Source of the DNA: DATEEW01 sp035273665
GTDB lineage: Bacteria; Pseudomonadota; Gammaproteobacteria; Burkholderiales; SG8-39
Length of the DNA stretch: 9,896 nt
Assembly (NCBI GenBank): GCA_035273665.1
Contig: DATEOW010000055.1
Span: 1 to 9,896, forward strand
Direction: 5' to 3'
Shown in pieces: positions 7,295 through 9,896 of this stretch (position 1 is the stretch's first letter; every line of letters begins with the position of its first letter). Both the position numbers and the translations under genes were made by a program. The notes under the pieces were generated by a model, which saw nothing but the letters and a program-made list of their open reading frames with translations, did not search any database and was not told the origin of the DNA.

Positions 7295-8209
7295 TTAATT
7301 AATGACGACGAAATCGCCGGCGGAAACGCTGGCACCTATCTGCACGGTTGCAAATATTACTTGGGCATTGCCACCGGTGCCGTCGGAGTCGTAGAACAAT
7401 TCGCCCGTGCTCGAGTTGTAGATGATTCGGTCGCTGGCATCCGCTGCGCCGGTTCCCGCGTGGAAGGCGCTTCCGGAGAGATTGCCGGCGGCGCCGAGCC
7501 CGGAGAACGCGTCGTTATCGAGGCGGAACTCGTCGGTGCCGCCGAGGAAGTCGGTAATGGCATCCTGATTGGCTGCGCCTTTGTGCTCGAAGAAGAACTT
7601 GTCCGCGCCAGTACCGCCGGTGAGCGTGTCGTTGCCTCCGCCGCCATGCAGGGCGTCCCCACCTCCGCCACCGGTGAGAATGTCTGCCCCTCGTCCTTCG
7701 TCATCATCATCAGGATCGGAATCCTCCCCATCGCCGTCGTCATCTTCGGGGAGTGAATCGCCCCAGAGGACGTCGTTGCCGCTGCCGCCGTTGAGTGAGT
7801 CGTCTCCACCGCCGCCGTACATCGTGTCGGTGCCGGCGCCGCCTGATAAGGTGTCGTTCCCTCCTTCGTCGTCGTCATCGCCGCCGCCATCGCCGTCCCC
7901 GCCAAGACCATCTCCACCACCGTCATCGTCGTCTTCAGGTCCGTCTCCGTAGATGACGTCATTACCATCGCCGCCGCTCAAGTTGTCATGGCCGGCTTCG
8001 TCATCGTCGTCGCCGCCATCGCCATCGCCACCACCGTCACCGTCAGAGCGCCAATCTCCGTATAGAAAGTCGTTCCCGATCCCACCGATCATGACGTCGT
8101 CTCCGCCGCGACCGACCAGCGTATCGTTGCCGCCGCGTCCGTCGATCGAATCATCTGCGGCAGTACCGAGCAGCGTGTTCGGATTGGAATTGCCAATGAT
8201 AGTTGCCAT
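7295..8209 (-). CDS. RTX-type hemolysin-like calcium-binding repeat protein
   Basis: Likely a calcium-binding, type I-secreted protein; the specific function is unknown. The 304 residues begin directly with GxxGxDxLxG nonapeptide repeats: about 15-50, 75-89, 117-150 and 175-199. These should form calcium-filled beta-rolls. Between them sit three acidic inserts at about 53-72, 90-116 and 152-172. Each follows a YGD or WGD end of a repeat block and each closes with DDDDE. The C-terminal region from about 200 (ADKFFFEHKG, then ITDFLGGTDEFRLD, ending GDFVVIN) resembles the end of RTX proteins that carries the type I export signal. There is no N-terminal signal peptide, as expected for that route. 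The ATG at 8209 has an excellent AAGGAG seven nt upstream. No ABC exporter genes are in the window, and the gene may be a late arrival (see the serB-like remnant). Confidence 0.85.
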   Translation of the reverse strand: MATIIGNSNPNTLLGTAADDSIDGRGGNDTLVGRGGDDVMIGGIGNDFLYGDWRSDGDGGGDGDGGDDDDEAGHDNLSGGDGNDVIYGDGPEDDDDGGGDGLGGDGDGGGDDDDEGGNDTLSGGAGTDTMYGGGGDDSLNGGSGNDVLWGDSLPEDDDGDGEDSDPDDDDEGRGADILTGGGGGDALHGGGGNDTLTGGTGADKFFFEHKGAANQDAITDFLGGTDEFRLDNDAFSGLGAAGNLSGSAFHAGTGAADASDRIIYNSSTGELFYDSDGTGGNAQVIFATVQIGASVSAGDFVVIN

Positions 8210-8216
8210 TTTGTTA

Positions 8217-8222
8217 CTCCTT
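8217..8222 (-). promoter_or_regulatory. Strong Shine-Dalgarno of the RTX gene
   Basis: The complement reads AAGGAG followed by TAACAAA and ATG, a near-ideal ribosome binding site. It fixes the RTX start at 8209 and suggests efficient translation. Confidence 0.8.
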
Positions 8223-8327
8223 GAAGGCTAACCTTGTTGAATGATCGAGTGCAGGCCTTGCGAAATGCCGTGCTCGGCCCGCAAAGATCGTGTCGTATCG
8301 CTGGGACATCACCTGCCGGATCGAACC

Positions 8328-8339
8328 TTGAACGTTCAA
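8328..8339. promoter_or_regulatory. 12-bp perfect palindrome upstream of RTX gene
   Basis: TTGAACGTTCAA is a perfect palindrome 119-130 bp upstream of the RTX start codon. It has the form of a dimeric regulator operator. An AT-rich tract (about 8375-8410) lies further upstream and may hold the promoter, but no convincing -35/-10 pair was found there. Confidence 0.35.
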
Positions 8340-8580
8340 ATACAGCGAGGTGCTTTCAATCTAGTCTCGGAAAATGACAACGGAATTTAATAAGCTTTAT
8401 GAAAAAAACGATGAGAGCGTCGGGTAAGGAAATGTTTTATCGCGCGCAGACACAACACCAATGAACATCAAGTGCTTGGTTATGCATTCGAATCGATTTT
8501 CATCATCGACGAGGGCAACATGTCGACGCTACATTGCGCAGTGAGTGCAGAGACGATTCGGCAACCGGCGATGGCCGCTT

Positions 8581-8693
8581 GCCGCAATGACTCGTCTAAA
8601 GATCAATAGTTTTGATATTGCGTTTAGGGATTCATTTCCTATTGCCGTAATGACTCGCCTATTGATTGATACTTTTGATATCGCGCTTAAGCG
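8581..8693. repeat. Imperfect direct repeat, two copies with 63-bp offset
   Basis: Copy A (8581-8630) and copy B (8644-8693) begin GCCGCAATGACTCG and GCCGTAATGACTCG. They share TTTTGATAT at the same internal position. By hand alignment 38 of 50 bases agree without gaps. A 13-bp spacer (8631-8643) separates them. Copy B ends in the perfect palindrome CGCTTAAGCG. The offset is a multiple of three (21 codons), but no credible coding frame is seen, so a decayed coding repeat or an intergenic repeat are both possible. Confidence 0.65.
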
Positions 8694-8800
8694 ATGACGA
8701 GGAAGTGAGTGGCGCTCAGTGCGATGTCTCGCAAAGACAGGTTGCAAGCGCGGGTATGTCGACCGGATTTCAATGGAGGTTTCCTGTGGCGAGCGACAAT

Positions 8801-8878
8801 CCGGCAAAGCCGCGACATTTTGAACTAATCGTCGCGCTCAATCACAGCGGGATGAATGGATGTTTGAATTTTCTTTGG
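8801..8878 (+). pseudogene. Decayed remnant of a serB 3' end
   Basis: Translated on the plus strand, 8834-8878 gives ALNHSGMNGCLNFLW against ALDHSGLDGVLNLFLW at SerB residues 263-278 (7175-7222). At DNA level 36 of 45 aligned bases match, with one 3-base deletion. Further upstream the AKP of SerB (residues 252-254) has an AKP counterpart at 8803-8811, one residue out of register, with little similarity between the two blocks. No start, catalytic motif or in-frame stop at the expected place exists, so this is a fragment, not a gene. It ends 23 bp before the convergent TPM gene's stop, the place where an intact serB would naturally have ended. Confidence 0.6.
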
Positions 8879-8901
8879 AGCAGACTGCGACCAAGCAACA
8901 C

Positions 8902-9896
8902 TTACCAACTCGAACTGGAGCCGCCGCCACCGGAACGGCCACCGCCCGAACTGGAACTCGAACTGGACGAGCTGCTGCGCGATGACTTGTATTCCGAACT
9001 GGCGTACCAGGATGGTGTGAACTCGAAGACGCCGGGCCGCACTTCCTTCTTGTAGCCTTTGTCGACCATCTTCTGATTCGATTGACGCTCTTTCTCGATC
9101 CAGGCTTCGTAGCTTTCCGTGGAGACGTATCTTTTTCCTGAACGCAAGAAGTACGGCAGGCCAACGAGCGCAGTCAGCACCCAAGCGCCGGCGTAGCCCA
9201 AGGGATGCAGCGCGGAGCCAACCCAAACGAAACAGCCGGGGTTCAGGGAAAAGAAGGGTTTTAGTATGAACGCCGCCGAACCCTCTTTCCCGAAAATCAA
9301 ATATTTCCACCCGAGCTTCCCGTGGTTCAGCGCCTCGTCGTCCTCCACGCGATACAAAGGATGGCTCGCCGCCAAGCGCCGTGCGCGCCGCAGATTGCGG
9401 AGCTTGACGATGGGATCTAGGAACCACAAGCAAAGTAGATAGGGGATGAATCCGCGCCAGCCCCCAGCCGGATCGAGATCGTCCTCTCCTGCTTCCTCTT
9501 GTTCCGCGGCAATACGCGCGTCCGTCAGATCGCTCTCGAACACCGGATCTTTGGATTTCACTCCGGCGAGATAAGAGAAGGCCTTCACGACTGCGGTTTT
9601 CACGTCGCCCTGACGCATGTAGGGACGCAGTACATCGTCGAGCGCGCGGCGGGCGATGGCGTCGGGCAGATCGCCCTCCAACCCGTAACCCACCTCGAAG
9701 CGCGACTTGCGGTCGTTCATCGCAAGAACGAGGAGCAGGCCGTTGTCCTTGCCTCTCTGGCCGAGGCCCCACTTATTGAATGCGCGTTCCGCGAGACTTT
9801 CGATGGAGTCGTCACCCAGAGCATCCACGATCAACACCGCACCCCAGATGTCCGCCTTGTCACGGATGAGTTGAAGCGTGCCGTTAATCTCCTGAA
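8902..9896 (-). CDS. TPM-domain membrane protein (YgcG family), 5' end outside window
   Basis: Membrane-associated protein of the TPM domain family (Psb32/MOLO1-like), of uncertain biochemical role in bacteria. The frame is open to the window edge. The GTG at 9837 is inside the domain, since residues upstream (EINGTLQLIRDKADIWGAVLIVD) continue it, so the true start and probable signal peptide lie outside. Numbered from that GTG, the domain core shows LGDDSIESLAERAFNKWGLG (7-26), then KDNGLLLVLA (30-39) and the hallmark FEVGYGLEG (47-55). Hydrophobic segments at about 129-145 and 203-231 suggest two membrane passes around a cytoplasmic or periplasmic stretch rich in basic residues (145-184). 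The C-terminus is a low-complexity Ser run, then Gly/Ser, ending in Trp, as in many YgcG-type proteins. The stop is TAA at 8904-8902. The gene is convergent with the serB-like remnant and co-directional with the RTX gene. It often pairs with a LemA-like gene upstream, which cannot be seen here. Confidence 0.85.
   Translation of the reverse strand, partial: QEINGTLQLIRDKADIWGAVLIVDALGDDSIESLAERAFNKWGLGQRGKDNGLLLVLAMNDRKSRFEVGYGLEGDLPDAIARRALDDVLRPYMRQGDVKTAVVKAFSYLAGVKSKDPVFESDLTDARIAAEQEEAGEDDLDPAGGWRGFIPYLLCLWFLDPIVKLRNLRRARRLAASHPLYRVEDDEALNHGKLGWKYLIFGKEGSAAFILKPFFSLNPGCFVWVGSALHPLGYAGAWVLTALVGLPYFLRSGKRYVSTESYEAWIEKERQSNQKMVDKGYKKEVRPGVFEFTPSWYASSEYKSSRSSSSSSSSSSGGGRSGGGGSSSSW

Larger units (their letters stand above)
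8210..8901. other. 692-bp intergenic region without a convincing gene
   Basis: No open frame here has recognisable family features or a good ribosome binding site. A 92-codon minus frame (8807-8529) starts with TTG. It merely translates the local 63-bp repeat into a 21-residue peptide repeat, and is not called. The stretch contains the RTX ribosome binding site, a 12-bp palindrome, an AT-rich tract near 8375-8410 with a 7-base A run, an imperfect direct repeat at 8581-8693, a 10-bp palindrome CGCTTAAGCG (8684-8693) and a serB-like remnant at its far end. It may be the long leader of the RTX gene, the relic of lost genes, or both. Confidence 0.6.

Noticed and set aside
7655..8110. Repetitive tract considered as a CRISPR array or satellite
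   Set aside because: The periodicity is that of RTX nonapeptide codons and Asp/Gly runs, without constant repeats and unique spacers.
7569..8231. Plus-strand Pro/Ser-rich frames opposite the RTX gene
   Set aside because: They are the reverse complement of GGxGxD and Asp-run codons. The low-complexity product is explained by the RTX gene, which has a strong ribosome binding site.
8529..8807. 92-codon minus frame with a 21-residue internal peptide repeat
   Set aside because: TTG start, no ribosome binding site, no known family. The peptide repeat simply reflects the 63-bp DNA repeat. Kept as a repeat, not a gene.
8666..9055. 129-codon plus-strand frame containing the serB-like segment
   Set aside because: Its second half is antisense to the TPM gene. 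Only the short serB-like block is meaningful, so it is called a remnant rather than a gene. A faint ASAGMSTGFQ versus AEAGISIAYR resemblance upstream is too weak to rely on.
8825..9772. 315-codon minus-strand frame overlapping the TPM gene
   Set aside because: Arg-rich out-of-frame translation of the TPM gene. The alternative frame has the intact domain motifs and continues past the window edge.

Overview
The window looks like a chromosomal housekeeping segment from a GC-rich proteobacterium, most likely a betaproteobacterium. This is inferred from gene content and order: an EnvZ-type sensor kinase, then thpR, ispF and ispD on the minus strand, then mfd and serB divergently on the plus strand. 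As far as I recall, the envZ / ispF-ispD / mfd-serB neighbourhood is typical of that class. No search could be run to confirm it.

Layout. Positions 2-1147 (+) hold the 3' part of an EnvZ-like histidine kinase. It converges with, and overlaps by 17 bp, a minus-strand operon read ispD (2875-2189), ispF (2186-1695), thpR (1691-1131), with intergenic gaps of only 2-3 nt. A 76-bp divergent intergenic region (2876-2951) separates ispD from mfd. It contains a perfect TATAAT and two interleaved perfect inverted repeats. mfd (2952-6389) and serB (6389-7231) are co-directional, and the serB start codon shares one base with the mfd stop.

The right third is the accessory part. A minus-strand RTX-type calcium-binding repeat protein (8209-7295) carries three Asp/Gly-rich acidic inserts between its repeat blocks. 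It is followed by about 690 bp without a convincing gene (8210-8901). That stretch holds a 12-bp palindrome, a 63-bp-spaced imperfect direct repeat and, just before the next gene, a short stretch closely resembling the 3' end of serB. The last gene (minus strand, 5' end outside the window) encodes a TPM-domain membrane protein of the YgcG type with a Ser/Gly-rich tail.

How it fits together. IspD and IspF are steps 3 and 5 of the MEP isoprenoid pathway. Mfd couples transcription to repair. SerB makes serine from phosphoserine. The kinase would signal to an OmpR-type regulator presumably encoded upstream. The most notable structure is that the RTX gene and its leader are bracketed by the intact serB 3' end and a decayed copy of it. 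This suggests that the RTX segment was inserted, or arose by duplication, in what was originally a serB / TPM-gene convergent junction.
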